DNA from: Heterohyrax brucei
Taxonomy: Eukaryota > Chordata > Mammalia > Hyracoidea > Procaviidae
Assembly: GCA_028571685.1 (NCBI GenBank)
Contig: CM053143.1
Span: 1,493,501-1,557,500, forward strand
Direction: 5' to 3'
DNA: 64,000 bases
The first letter of the stretch is position 1; every line of letters starts with the position of its first letter. Position numbers and translations under genes: made by a program. This document shows, piece after piece, positions 32,188 to 44,340 of the stretch. The notes under the pieces were generated by a model. That model did no database searches. It was given only the letters and a program-made list of their open reading frames with translations, and was not told where the DNA came from.

Positions 32188-33221
32188 GAGGGGTAGTGCC
32201 AAGTGGCAGACTAGACACACGTCTCTTCAATTCCTTCTGACAACTAAGACCTGGAAATGATAAGTGAATGGAGCAGGTGGACATCTGGAGAGCCCTAGGA
32301 CCTGACATAGGGTTGTCAGATTGAACTGGGTGCCACTAAAGAGGAAACTACCTCTCTCTAACATGAGGCAGCAGCATGATGAATCCTGTTTCTGCTGATT
32401 CACCACTTGGGATGACTGCAGGTACAGATGCCTTCTTTGTTATCCGGGAGGCAAGGACTGGGTATGAACTGGTAAACATGCTGAACTGCAGTGCTTAAAT
32501 AAACTTCACATAGTGCAGCAGAAAGACTGTGTATGGGATACCCAATTTAGAGATCCTGGCTACTGAATAAGGGCACCACTGCCCCTCCATCCTCTCATTT
32601 CAGAGCTGCACCTTAGATTTGGTTGTTTCATGGCAGGAAGGGAAGCTCAGGTGGGATGCCATTTTGGTCAGCTGGGAGGTAGAGTCACCCACCTGGAGGT
32701 CTTAGCTAAGGCTAATATTCCCTGAGAAGCAGTTGTCTGGAAAGTGCTTCTCCAGCAGAAAAGCTATGTTTAGGATGGTGTTGCCTAGAGTTACAAGTGG
32801 GCTGTCAGAGGATGCCAGCAATGCCATAAACCCTCCCTACTTTGAACAATGTCCTAGAATCTGTGGATGGCCTATGAGGTGCTTTGCTGTCAGGTGGAAA
32901 GTGGGGTCTGTCACACCTGAGGGCCTGGCTGATTTCAGCAGCTGTTGGATGCTTCTCTTAGTAGTAAAGTACCTTTGTAAAATAAGATCACCTGGACAAC
33001 TGACTGCTGAGCAGCCAGGCAGCATGTCCTCCACCCTTCACTGATCCACACCACAGGGCACCCAGGAAAGCAGTACTTAGGGCTCCATCTTTGCCAGCCA
33101 GGAGGCAGAGTCTATGACCCAAGAGAACCAACGTGGGGCCAGTCACTAGAGTACAGCAGCAATTGCTGACCAACACTGCTCTTAGAATTATTTCTCAACT
33201 CCTGATGAGGGAACACCAGAG
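32188..33221 (+). promoter_or_regulatory. L1 5'UTR, decayed
   Basis: It is homologous to the 5'UTR at 15655-16654 in reverse; for example 'gtgcttctccagcagaaaag' near 32743 matches its 'cgcttctccaacagaaaag'. It contains almost no CpG, consistent with decay of methylated CpG. The two-unit structure of the younger copy is hard to see here. Confidence 0.7.
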
Positions 33222-34176
33222 ATGACACAAAGGCAACAATCAATAGCTAATCATTTAAAGAAGCAGTCCGCAATGGCTCTGGAGAACTTTCAAAATAAAC
33301 AATCAAAATACTTCCCAGATGAAGAGGTTGTTCTGAAACTCACAGAGATTGAGTGAAACAGAATTATATAGATAGTCCTACTAGAGATTAAACAAAATGC
33401 ATCAGAACAAAATGAAAAGTTAAGTAAACTATCTGAACTGAGGGAATATCAACGATCTGACATCCAGCAGATCAATAAAAAATGATAGAATTAGACAATT
33501 AAACCCAAAACCAAAGGAGCAGAATTGAGGAGATGGAAGTCAGAATTAGTGACTTTGAGGAGACAGCAACTGATGCCAGAATTTATGAGGAGGATTCAGA
33601 GAAAAGACTTAAAAAAAAAAAATGAAGAAGCACTAAATAACTTGTAGGACTCTATTAAGAGGAATAATACATGAATAATTGGGGTTACTGAACAAGAAGG
33701 GATAGCTGAAAATGCAGAGAGTATTGTTGTAGAGTTACTGACAGAAAACTTCCCTGAAATTATCAAAGAATAGAGCATAGATAGTGAAGATGCTTATCAA
33801 ATGCCATAAAAACCAGACCCCAAAAGAAAGACACCAAGACATATATTTAAGCTTAGTAAAAGGAACCATAATGAGAGGCTCTTAAAGGGAGCAAGGCTTA
33901 AAGCAAAGCTAACATACAGAGGGAAGCCCGGCAAACTTTCATCTGACTTCTTGGCAGAAACAATGTTGGCAAGAAAGCAGTAGGATGACACATTCAAAGC
34001 CTTGAAGGGGAAAAATTTCCAGCCAAGAATAATATATTCTGAAAAATTGTCTCTCAAATATGATAGTGAAATTAACACATTCATAGATAAACAGAAGCAT
34101 TGTAAAAACCAAACCCAAACTACAAGAAGTACTGACAGAAGCTCTTTGCTTAGAAAAACAAGGACATCAAATGTAG
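33222..34176 (+). pseudogene. L1 ORF1, decayed
   Basis: The start ATG is at 33222 and the length of about 955 bases equals the ORF1 of the younger copy. Stops appear from codon 45 on. Recognisable parts are the coiled coil ('EQNEKLSKLSELREYQ'), the 'DSIKRNNT' block and the 'ETMLARKQ' block with a TAG after it. An 18-base-scale frameshift cluster near 33600 includes a 12-A run. Confidence 0.82.
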
Positions 34177-34689
34177 ACTCAAGGAGGCAATGCAAGGCAC
34201 AGCACCCAGAGTCTTACTCAGTTAGGGAAGCCATAAAGCTCAACCAAAGCTACAATATTAAAAGAAAGGAACCAGCGGTTGTATCACAAAGACTATGACA
34301 CCATCACACTAAAAAGAGGGTTATATTACAGTAGTTATAACTCTTTCAGATAGAGAGGAAATTAAAAAGACATGCAGAAGTTAAAGTCTGGTTTAAAGTT
34401 AGAATAGTAAAGGGGATCATAGAGGTTGCTGCAAAGAAAACAACAATGCAACATATCAAAACAAGAAACATAATACAGCAGTCTCAACAAACACAAAACT
34501 AACACAGAAAAAGATGAAAACTCATCCCATAAAGAATGACCCAGAGCAGAATAGTAAGAGAAAACACTGACAAGATAAAAAAAAGGCATCAAAATGACAG
34601 AGCTCAACATATATCTATTGATAATTACAATGAATGTAAACAGACTGAATGCTCCAGTAAAGAGACAGCAAATGACATCCTACATCAAA

Positions 34690-34944
34690 AGACACAATTC
34701 GTCTATATGTTCCTTACAAGAAACACACTTTAGACTTAAAGATATGAACAAATTGAAAACTAAAGTCTGGAAAAATGTATACCAAACCAACAATATACAA
34801 AGAAAAGCAGGAGTAGCACTAGTAATCTCCTACAAAATAGACTTTAATATAAAATTCACCATCATGGACAAGGATGATCGCTATTTATTGCTGAAAGGTT
34901 CAATACAGAAGCAAGATGTAACACTATTAAATACTTATGCACTC
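34690..34944 (+). repeat. Local direct repeat, first copy (L1 endonuclease part)
   Basis: It shares 'tatgttccttacaagaaac', 'actaaagtctggaaaa' and 'atagactttaatataaaatt' in order with 35478-35740. The two copies differ at about one base in ten, so the duplication is old or the two pieces come from different L1 copies. Confidence 0.8.
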
Positions 34945-35464
34945 TGTTTTTGTCAGCTAGTGCTGCTCTAACAGAAATACCACTGAGTGGATGACTTTAA
35001 CAAAGGAAAAGTTTATTCTTACACAGTCTGGTAGCCTATAAGTCCAACTTCAACATGCCCACTCCAGGAGAAAGCTTTCTCCCTCATTGGCTATGGAGGA
35101 AAGTCTAGTATTGCATCAGTCTTTGTCCAGGAAGCATCTTGGCACAGGAACCTCAGGTCTAAAGGGTGCACTCTTCTCCCAGTGCTGCTTTCTTGATGGT
35201 GTGAGGTTCCTCCAATTCTCTGCTTGCTTCTCTTTCCTTTTATCTCTTGTAGGACTGAAGGATTCAGGCAAGCCATACTCCAGGGAAACACCCTTTACAG
35301 TGGAGCAGGGAGGTAATCCTATGAAGGGATTTACAGTCCCACCCTAATCCTTTAACATACAGCACAGGAAAATTACAAAATGGAGGACAATCACAAAACA
35401 TTGGGAATCACAGCCCAACTACATGGCTACATAGTTTTGGAGGGACACAATTCAATCCATGACA
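34945..35464 (-). mobile_element. Solo LTR, MaLR-like, minus strand
   Basis: The 520-base element has 'tgtttttgtcagctagtgc' at the left and 'caattcaatccatgaca' at the right, so TG...CA ends in reverse. It is the best preserved of the MaLR-like group and serves as my reference for the others. It lies exactly between the two copies of a 255-265-base L1 segment. Confidence 0.85.
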
Positions 35465-35465
35465 T

Positions 35466-35740
35466 CCCACTTTAAGACATGATCCGCCTGTATGTTCCTT
35501 ACAAGAAACACACTTTAGACTTATGTGAACAGACTGAAAACTAAAGTCTGGAAAAACATATACCAAGCCAACAATATACAAAGAAGAGTAGGAGTGGCAA
35601 TAGTAATCTCCCATAAAATAGACTTTAATATAAAATTCACTGTCGTGGACAAGGATGGTCACTATTCATTACTGAAAGGTTCAATATGAGAGCAAGACAT
35701 AGCAATATTAAGTATTTAGGTGCTGAATAACAGAGCATCT
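35466..35740 (+). repeat. Local direct repeat, second copy
   Basis: Homologous to 34680-34944 and starts within two bases of the LTR end. The ORF2 sequence then continues past the region where the first copy was cut by the LTR. Confidence 0.8.
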
Positions 35741-38028
35741 AAATACATCAAACGAACACTGACTACATTGTAAAATAAGATGGATCACTCCACAATAATA
35801 GTTGGAGATTTCAACACTCCACTTTCAGTAATCGACAGATCAACCATAAAAAAGCTCAGTGAAGACACAAAAGTTCCTATTGTGACAATTAACCAACTGG
35901 ACTTCAACAACACATACAGAACTTTTTACCCGTCAACAGGTAAGTACACCTTCTTCTCCAATGCAAATGGGACATTTTCCAGAATAGACTATGTGTTAGG
36001 ACATAAAGCGAGTCTCAACAAAATCAAAACTATTGAATTATTGCAAAGTGCCTTCTTGGACCATAAAGCCATAACAGTTGAAATCAATAGCAGAAAAAAA
36101 CATAGATAGAAATTGGAACTCATGGACACTGAACAACACTTTGCTCAAAAAATCCACAGGTTATAGAAGAAATCAAGGATGAAATAAAAAAATTTATTTA
36201 TTTATAAATGAGAATGAAAACACATCCTAAGACAACCTATGGGATACAGCCAAAGCAGTGCTCAGAGGTCAACTGATCTCTATAAATGCACAGATCTGGA
36301 AGGAAAGACCCAAATGAAAGAATTAACCCTATAGCTTGAACAAGCAGAAAGAGAGTAACAGAGGAAACCCTCAGACACCAGAATAAAATCTTTAATAAAG
36401 ATTAAAGCAGAACTAAATGAATTAGAGAACAGAAGAGGAATTAAAAAAATTAACAAAACCAAAAGCTATTTTTTTAAAGATCAACAAAATTCATAAAACA
36501 TTGTCTAAACTTACAAAAAAAAAAAAAAGGGAACAAATAACCTGAATAAGAAATGAGATGAGAGATGTCACAACAGACCCAAGTGAAATCAAAAGTATCA
36601 TAACACAATACTATGAAAGACTATACTCTAATGGATTTGAAAACCTGGAGGAAAGGGACAAATTTCTAGACTCGTATCACCTACCAAAATTATTACAAGG
36701 AGAAGTAGAACAACTTGATAAACCCATCACAAAGGACAAGATTGAAAAAGCAATAAAAAAGCTATCAACTAAAAATAGTCCTGGCTTGGATGGCTTCACT
36801 GGAGAATTCTACTACACTTTTAGAAAGGACTTAACTCCAATATTATTGAGGCTATTTCACACCATAGAAGGGGATGGAACACTTTCAAATTCATTCTATG
36901 AACCCAGCATAACCCTAATACCAAAGCCAGGGAAAGATACCACAAAAAAAGAAAATTACAGAACAATACCACTCGTGAACCTAGATGCAAACATCTTCAA
37001 CAAAATCCTAGCCAGTAGAATCCAACAACACATGAGAAAAAGAATTCATCACAACCAAGTTGGATTCATTCCAGGGATGCAGGGCTAGTTCAACATCAGA
37101 AAAAAAACTAATGTGATCAACTAAGTAAATAGCACAAAGGGTGAGAGTCACCTTACTTTGTCCACTACAGTAGAAAAGATATTTGTGAGAGTCCCACACC
37201 CATTCATTCTAAAAGATGCTCAGTAAAATAGGAATAGATGGGAAATTCCTCAACACAATAAGACATATCTACACAAAGCCAACAGCCTACACATCCTGAA
37301 TGGATAGAGACTGAATGAGTTCCCCTTGAGAACAGGAACTAGACAAGAATGCCCACTGTCACCACATCTATTCAATACTGTACTCAAGGTTCTAGCCAGA
37401 GAAGTTAGAAGAGACAAATAAATAAATGGCATCTGCACTGGCAAAGAAGAAGTAAAAATCTCCCTAGTTGCAGATGACATGATTGTATATATAGAGAATC
37501 CTAAAGAATCCGTAAGTGAACTACTTGAACTAATAGAAGAGTTCAACAAAATATCAGGATACAAGATAAACATGAGTAAATCAGTCAGATTCCTTTATAC
37601 TAACAAACAGATCATTAAAGAAGAAATCACCAAATCAATACCATTTACTGTAGCGCCAAGAACATAAAATACCTAGGAATAAATCTAACTGGAGAAATAA
37701 CAGGAGAGAATTAGAAGACCTTACTGCAAGAAACCGAGACTTGCATAAATGAAGAAACTTACCCTGCTCGTGGATAGGGAGACTTAAGATTGTGAAAATG
37801 CCTATTTTACGTTAAGTGATCTACATTTACAATACAATTCCAATACAAATTCCAGTGTCGTTTTTTAAAGAGATAGAGAAACAAATCACCAACTTTGTTT
37901 GGAAAGGGAACAAACACTGGATAAATAGAGCACTACTGAAGAAGAGGAACACAGTGGGAGGACTCACACTACCAGACATTAGAACCTATTATTCTTCCAC
38001 AGTAGTGAAAACAGCCTGATATTGGTCT

Positions 38029-38030
<2 letters not shown>

Positions 38031-38115
<85 letters not shown>
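38031..38115 (+). repeat. (AG)n microsatellite, about 42 units
   Basis: 85 bases of uninterrupted AG inside L1 ORF2, where other copies have non-repetitive sequence coding for 'WYWYKNRQ'. It is the longest pure simple repeat in the window. Confidence 0.95.
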
Positions 38116-38119
<4 letters not shown>

Positions 38120-39165
38120 GATCAATGAAAGAGTTGAGACCCCAGAGATGTCACCATCCTCTTATGAACAGCTGATATTTGACAAAGTCCCTGAGTTTGT
38201 AAAGTGGGGTAAAAACAAATGGTGTTGGCAAAACTGAAACAGAGAAACTTCAAAAATTGAAACAGGATTCATATCTCACACCTTACACAAAATCTAACTC
38301 CAAATGGATCAAAGACCTAAATATCAAACATAAAATAATAAAGATCACACAAGAAAAATAGGGTCAACAATGAAAGTTCTGATACACAGCTTAGACAGAC
38401 TTCAAAAACTGACACAGCATGATCAACAGAAGAGAAAATAGATATCCAAAGACTTTAACAGAACAGTTAAAAGGCCACCTATGGAATGTTGGACTGACAT
38501 CTGATCTTCATAATCTACAAGGTACTGCAAAATATCAACAACACAAAAAGATAAACCACCCAATCAAGTGATGGGCAAAAGAGATGGACAGACACTTCAC
38601 CAAAGAGGACGTCTAGGCAGCGAAAAGACACATGAGGAAATGCTTACGATCATTAGCTATCAGAGAAACCCAAATGACAACTACAATGAGATACCATCTC
38701 GCCCCAGACAAGCTTGGCCATGAGCCAAAAAACACAAAACAACAAATGCTGGAGAGCCTGTGGAGAGCTCATAACTCTCCTACACTGCTGGTGGGATTGC
38801 AAAATGGTATAGCCTCTTTGGAAAGCAAATTGTCGCTTCCTCAAAAAGCTAGAAATAGACAAACCAGTAAGCTCAGTGTTTGGAATATATCCTGCAGAAA
38901 CAAAGGCTCTCACACCAACAGATGCACGTGAATGTTTATTGCAGCACAGTCCACAACAGCAAAAAGATAGAATGAACCTAGATGCCCATCAACAGATTAA
39001 TGGATAAACAAACTAAGGTACATATACTCAATTATAAATTATAAAGAACAATGATGATTTTAGGAAACGTCTCATAGCCTGGTTTCAATTGGAAGATTTT
39101 ATGCTGAGTGAAACGAGTCACATCAAAAAACAAATATTGTGTGCGACCCCTACTGTAAGGACTTA

Positions 39166-40084
39166 AAAATAGATTTACACACAGAAGAGAAGATTGTTCG
39201 ACAGCTACAAGGGTTAGGAGGGAGGGAGAGGATTTGTCATAGATTACATGATAGAAATTTGGTAAGGTGAAAACAGTGACAGCACACAGTAGAAAGTAGA
39301 TCAACTTAACTGGACTTTATCATAAACTGAAAGCTCTTCTGAACTCAACCCAGTATCCCAAGATAGAGCAGCAAGGATGGTATCTGGGGGCCATGCTTTC
39401 AGGGGACATTGAGACCAACTGGCATAACCAGTCTAAAAAAGTCTTCTGCACCCCATGTTGGTGATTGTATCCTAAATCAGGTGGGACAGGTGATCACCGA
39501 GAACACTGCGTACCTGCGGGTAAAAGAGTACAGGAGACAGAGAGGCCTATGTGAATGGGAAACTGTATCAACATGTGACCAGAAGAACCAGATGGCGCCC
39601 GGCCACCACCAAAGGCAGTTGTGATGGGGCATACAATGTCGAGTCCCTTTGGCAACATGAGAAAAAGAGGGGTGCATCTCAAGAACTCTAATAAAAGATC
39701 AGAACTGATGGTCTGAGGACCTGGAGAATCCCCTGGCAACATGGGCCCCAGACCTGCTACTCCACCTGACCAGAGAACATCACTGAGGTCTACTCTTTGG
39801 AAAGGGATTGACCAGACTGGGGGACACGATGTGACGCTATGGTGTGTGTACTTTATGGCTCTATGCATTTATAGGATGCTGTCCTACTGGTCTCTTTCTA
39901 GATGGGAAAAAAGAGGGTGGAGAGGAGGTAACAGGAGCTTGTTAAGAGGATACAACAAGTACAGAATGAAAGGAAGAGTGTGCTCTCACTGGGTAAGGAT
40001 AGCAGAAGGAGCTGCAGAGAGGCGGGCGTATAATATTAATTTGGATTGCGTACTTTTACTTAATTACAATGACAAAAAAGGGAG
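39166..40084 (+). other. L1 3'UTR, long form
   Basis: Same layout as 9457-10463 (reverse) and 1943-2840. It contains 'ttaagaggatacaacaagta' near 39943 and ends at the target duplication. A 124-codon antisense frame (39494-39868) is chance. Confidence 0.8.
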
Positions 40085-40099
40085 AGAGAAATAGATTTC
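40085..40099. repeat. Target-site duplication of the 32-40 kb L1, right copy
   Basis: 'agaaatagatttcct', 14 of 15 bases equal to 32173-32187. Confidence 0.85.
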
Positions 40100-40257
40100 C
40101 TTATCCCTTGAATGTACTTTCATTTGCAAGGGTGTAGCATGTGAACAGTGTCAAGATGAGCAGAGGCACATATTGGGGTGTTAGATATTCAAAGTTGTAC
40201 TGCTGTGGATTTGTGGCAGGTTAGAAATAGAAAAGAGGCCCATGCGTGGTCACCAAC

Positions 40258-40455
40258 TATCCAAAACCAAAAACCCAAACCCACTGGCACTGAGTTCATT
40301 CTTACTAACAACTCTATAGAATATTCTCACTAGCAACCTCGTAGAACAGAGTAGAACTGCCCCATGGGTTTTTCAAGGAGTGCCTGGTGGATTCAAAACA
40401 CAAGTCTTTTGGTTAGCAACCATACCTCTTAACTACTATGCCACCAGTGTTTTCT
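40258..40455 (-). repeat. AfroSINE with internal duplication
   Basis: The reverse strand shows the full order, but the middle contains an extra about 35 bases: 'aacaactctatagaatattc' next to 'agcaacctcgtagaacagag' looks like a doubled segment. The plus-strand left edge is 'ccaaaaacccaaacccactg'. Confidence 0.8.
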
Positions 40456-42512
40456 CAAGGACTATGGCAGGGTAGGAAAAAACGGGGGAAAAGAAGGCTA
40501 TGTTCTGCTCACAGTTACCATAAAAATGGTCCAGCACTAAAGGAAAGTGTCATCTGGCATGTGCTAGGGAATCTAGGATGATTTTACTTCTTTTAGGGTC
40601 ATCTGTTAAAGAGTGGAGGAAGAGAAACCAGAGGACAGTGTGCCCACTGTAGAAACAGGGTTGACTGCACCATTCCAGTGAATTTATTCTTGATCAAAAT
40701 AGAGCAATGTGGGATAGCTAGAGAGAGTTCACATTAATTTGTATCTGAAATAAAGAACTTGTTAGAATTCTATTTTCTTATTGACAGTGAACCAAGATAT
40801 TCAATTCCAGTTTCCAGTTCAATGTTGAAAGTGACAATGCAAATTTCACAAGAGTTAGTCTCTAGTATTTTATCAATACACATAACACTTTCAAATCTTA
40901 GTAATTTCCTCATAAAAGCTAGCTGCAAAAGAACTGTCCATCAGAAATTCGTCTTTGACCACATGACTTCCTGAGAGTTTTCCACAGTTCTGCCTGAGCT
41001 TCTGCCTGTTCTCAGGGTCTGGGGCAGAGATTACTTATTTTAGTGATGGGAACTTATGAATTGTCAGTTACCAAAGCGATTGCACTAAGGAAGTATCAGC
41101 ATGATACAAATTTATTGGGAGCCAGTGGGCATTGTTTCACCAAGTCAGAAACAATTTAGTTTATAGAACAATAAAGAAAGCTTATGAGATATCATGAGAT
41201 TGTATGGTCTCTTTTAATTGGAGATGAGTAGAGGGCTTACTTTGAGGGTAAAGAATAAACTAATAGAGATGGAAATTAGCAGGTACATCATTATCATTGT
41301 CCAGCACCCTGGCAATATCCAAAGGCTAGTTATAGTTTTTACACTTACCTGCCTTTCCATTTTATTTTTAATTCACAACACTTACAGTGTGTCAGTCCTT
41401 GCTTCTTATGACACTTTAAAAAAATTACTTCAAGCCTTTGAAAATAATTACTAGACATTGCTTTGAATCAAACAGAGCATTAGTTTTCTGTAATAACAGT
41501 TTAATATATTTCATCAATTTAAAAGTTTTTCACGAAAATTCAAGATAGCCTGGAAGATGCTTTACAATTTTTTTATTTAATGATGGAAAAACTTTATCAT
41601 GCAAATCACTCCCCAAAGAATTTATTATTCTACAACTCAGACTTGATAAAGTATGTCCTTATAATTTCTTTTTCTTGTATTGTTTTTTTCTCTTACTGAG
41701 TTCTTCTTTTCACAGTGCATTACGAGGGGCAGGGGGCAGACCTATTCTTCTCCAAAACTGCATAATACCAAATATTTGCACACACAAAAAAGGTAGCACA
41801 CTCATTTGATGAGGGTTGACAACTGAACTTAAGAAAAAAAGTTAGTCATATAAACTATTTTAAGTTGGCAAAATGCCTTATAATCACTTGGTTATTTCAA
41901 ACTAAGTAGCCTAAAATAATTTTTCTAATCACATTGAAGAATACAATACATTTTACTGAAATATTCTTCTACTAATATTTATTTACGTAACTTCGAACTT
42001 TGGTTTCATGTTTGTTTTCATTCAAAGAAGAAACACACACACACATGCACACACACAAGTCTGCGTTCCAGGAAACTTTTCCACTGCAGTAAAAAGTTCA
42101 GAGTAATAAAATGGAGATGCTGAAAATCCAGTCAATTCTTTTCTGTTCTTTAACCTTTCCAGAATTTTCTAGGTAGACTTTTTGCAGTTGTTTGTTTTTC
42201 CTAAAAACTTTTCAGACATCCTCTTGGAGCAAGTTCCTTAGCTGTACGTTCTTGACAATTAAGCCATCTGTGAGCCATACTGTTTTTCTGCTATCTCTCC
42301 TGTTGTGCTGTTATAGTTGATTGACTAGCGGAAGGGGGTCTTTGGTTTTGTGTAACAAAAGGTTTTTACTCTTTTGGTGAGGTTTACTATCCCTGTGTCA
42401 AGATATTGAAAACCATGTTGTGAGTTTTGTTTTTGATTATTAATCAAGAGAACATATTTTCCTGAACACAAACAATAAAAGGATATGATGCTATATAGAA
42501 ACCGCAGTTTCA
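40456..42512. other. Mostly unassigned interval
   Basis: No transposable element or exon recognised in about 2 kb, apart from a CA-rich stretch at 42032-42057. Open frames are short and featureless. Confidence 0.45.
42032..42057 (+). repeat. (CA)n microsatellite, interrupted
   Basis: Two CA runs separated by 'tgc'. Confidence 0.85.
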
Positions 42513-42651
42513 GTAGCCTGTAGCATGTCTACTAACCAAAAGGTCAGCATTTCAAATCTTTCAGGTGCTCCTTGGAAACTCCATGGGCAATTCTACTCTG
42601 AGCCCTAGGGTCGCTGTGAGTCGGACTCGACTCAACGGCATTGGTTGGGTA
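42513..42651 (+). repeat. AfroSINE, CpG-rich 3' end
   Basis: It runs from 'gtctactaaccaaaaggtca' to 'ggtcgctgtgagtcggactc' and 'gactcaacggca'. It keeps more CpG than other copies, so it may be among the younger SINEs here. Confidence 0.82.
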
Positions 42652-43850
42652 GCATGAATGTAGTCACAAAACTTAGTTATATGGATTAAGAACTTTACAA
42701 GTGCTAGTGATATTTTGTGATTACAACTTTCAGTCCAAACCCAGTTAGCTCTGTCTTATTAAATTTACGGTTTTCTCTAAAAAGATTTGGAAAGCCATTT
42801 TACATCTATAAGGCTTTAATTTCTTATAGGCAAGAATGCTGTCTTATGAGTCTCTTGACTTCTCTGCCCCCAGCTTTGCCCAGTGCTTTATGCTGAGTAG
42901 ACAGTGACCAACTGAGGAACGAATGAGTTAATTTACAGCACTGTGTAGTGTTGTAGGTGTGTATCATATTGAATTAAGAGTACAAACAGTATAAAGCATA
43001 TATGACATATATAAGAACTGAAAGTTATATTACCACTCATTTAATCTGCATACACAATTATTTCTTTTGACTAGTATAGGTATTGTTGTCTATTTTGCGT
43101 GGAGCTGGACTATTTTAGGTGGGATAAGTACTTTCATCTCTATTTTCCACAGTAGTCATTAAGTTCCTATTTTTAGAAAGCAGAGAGTTCATGACATTTT
43201 GAAAATACAAGCTTCGTATTCAAATTAACCACAAAAGAAGAAGTATCTTAAGGTAACTGCAATCTAGATTGAGATATTTTGTAGCCTACTGGATCTCCCC
43301 TTCTATATAATTCTTCTGCCTTTCAACCTCTGCTTTGACTTTCTCTGTCTCTCCTTATGGAACAAGGGACTATAGAGCCCTTCATCACTAGGAGGAAATG
43401 TATCTGAGAATTCAATATCTTATTGACACCCATTTAATGTTCTGCTCCTCCCCAAATTATTTATATCTTTAAAGAGGGCAAAAGCAAGGAGAGGAAAAGA
43501 ATGTGCCCTTAGGGATCCCACTGTGTACCTGAAACTGTGAGAAAAATATAAATATTTTATGGAAATCTTGCATAAAACTTATGAGAATACGAGGCCTTTG
43601 AAAAGTTAAGCCAAAAGATCACATAGGTAATAGGAGATGCATACAGAATTTGAACAAAATGTTCCAAAAGAAATATTGGACACGTCTTCTGTACTTGAAA
43701 TTAGGAACCAGTTTATTTCCAGACACAATGACTTGAATTGTTGTTCCAATTTAAAGAATCTGGTGTGTATATTTATGACTTATCATTTATGATAAAAGGT
43801 TTAACATCTAAGGATGTAAACTCCGTTTTTTCAGTTGTCCTCGTAACAAT
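42652..43850. other. Mostly unassigned; possible L2 end near 42860-42935
   Basis: 'cagtgctttatgctgagtag' followed by a 'gaacgaatgag' end resembles the L2 3' terminus. The rest is unassigned. Confidence 0.35.
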
Positions 43851-44005
43851 AATACCCACTGCTGTCTAGTCGATTCTAACTCATAATGATCCTGCAGGAC
43901 AGAGTAGAACTGCTCCGTGGGGTTTCCAAAGAGCAGCTAGTGAATTCAAACTGACAACCTTTTGGTGAGAAGCTGTAGCTCTTAACTATTGTGTCACCAA
44001 GGCTG
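43851..44005 (-). repeat. AfroSINE
   Basis: Plus-strand reading 'cccactgctgtctagtcgat', 'gaactgctccgtggggtttc', 'caaccttttggtgagaagct' and 'actattgtgtcaccaagg' is the reverse of a full SINE. Confidence 0.85.
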
Positions 44006-44334
44006 TTATAACAGCAATAAAGATGTATATATTTTTCCTTTTTTTTAATTTAACATGACAGAGTGAAAATGTACATTCCGGTATAAATTTACATGCCCAC
44101 CTCTATGCAGCTTCTACTGCTCTCCCTGTCTGGTGACAGCTCACTATTCCTCTCTGCTCCATACATGTCTCATCCTCCCAACAGTCTCCTTTCCGCACCT
44201 CTCCACCCACTCTCCTTTCTCCAGCCAGAGGTCAGCAGGATGATATCCTATAGATGTATAGAACCATAATGTGCATCCAGTATACAGTCACTCTGCATCG
44301 CCAAGTCCAATCCATTTGTACCCAAAGAGTGGAC

Positions 44335-44340
44335 CTTTGT
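44335..44340. repeat. 6-bp target duplication of the solo LTR, left copy
   Basis: 'ctttgt' here and at 45361-45366. The L1 copy at 9770 has one 'ctttgt' at the same place. Confidence 0.9.

Larger units (their letters stand above)
34594..39165 (+). pseudogene. L1 ORF2, decayed and interrupted
   Basis: The endonuclease start (34594, 'IITMNVNRLNAPVKR') is open for 116 codons to the LTR at 34945. After the LTR the same endonuclease segment is repeated, then continues (35780-36109, with 'VGDFNTP' and 'DHKAI'). RT pieces are at 36558-37088 and 37400-38019, where the catalytic FADD box reads VADD. The C-terminal part is at 38632-39165. An (AG)n tract at 38031-38115 replaces about 25 bases after 'KTA'. 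Stops and shifts are many. Confidence 0.85.
32188..40084 (+). mobile_element. Full-length but decayed L1, plus strand
   Basis: 5' end 'gaggggtagtgcc' matches the start of the younger L1 (reverse at 16654). Order: 5'UTR (32188-33221), ORF1 (33222-34176), spacer, ORF2 (34594-39165) and long 3'UTR (to 40084). A 15-bp target duplication flanks it. Excluding an LTR (34945-35464) and a 265-base local duplication, the length is about 7.1 kb, as for the copy at 9457-16654. Both ORFs have many stops and shifts. Confidence 0.9.

Noticed and set aside
38031..38115. AG tract considered as a CRISPR-like or satellite array
   Set aside because: Simple dinucleotide repeat without spacers.
39494..39868. 124-codon minus-strand frame
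   Set aside because: Lies wholly within an L1 3'UTR, antisense. The same region in other copies is not open.
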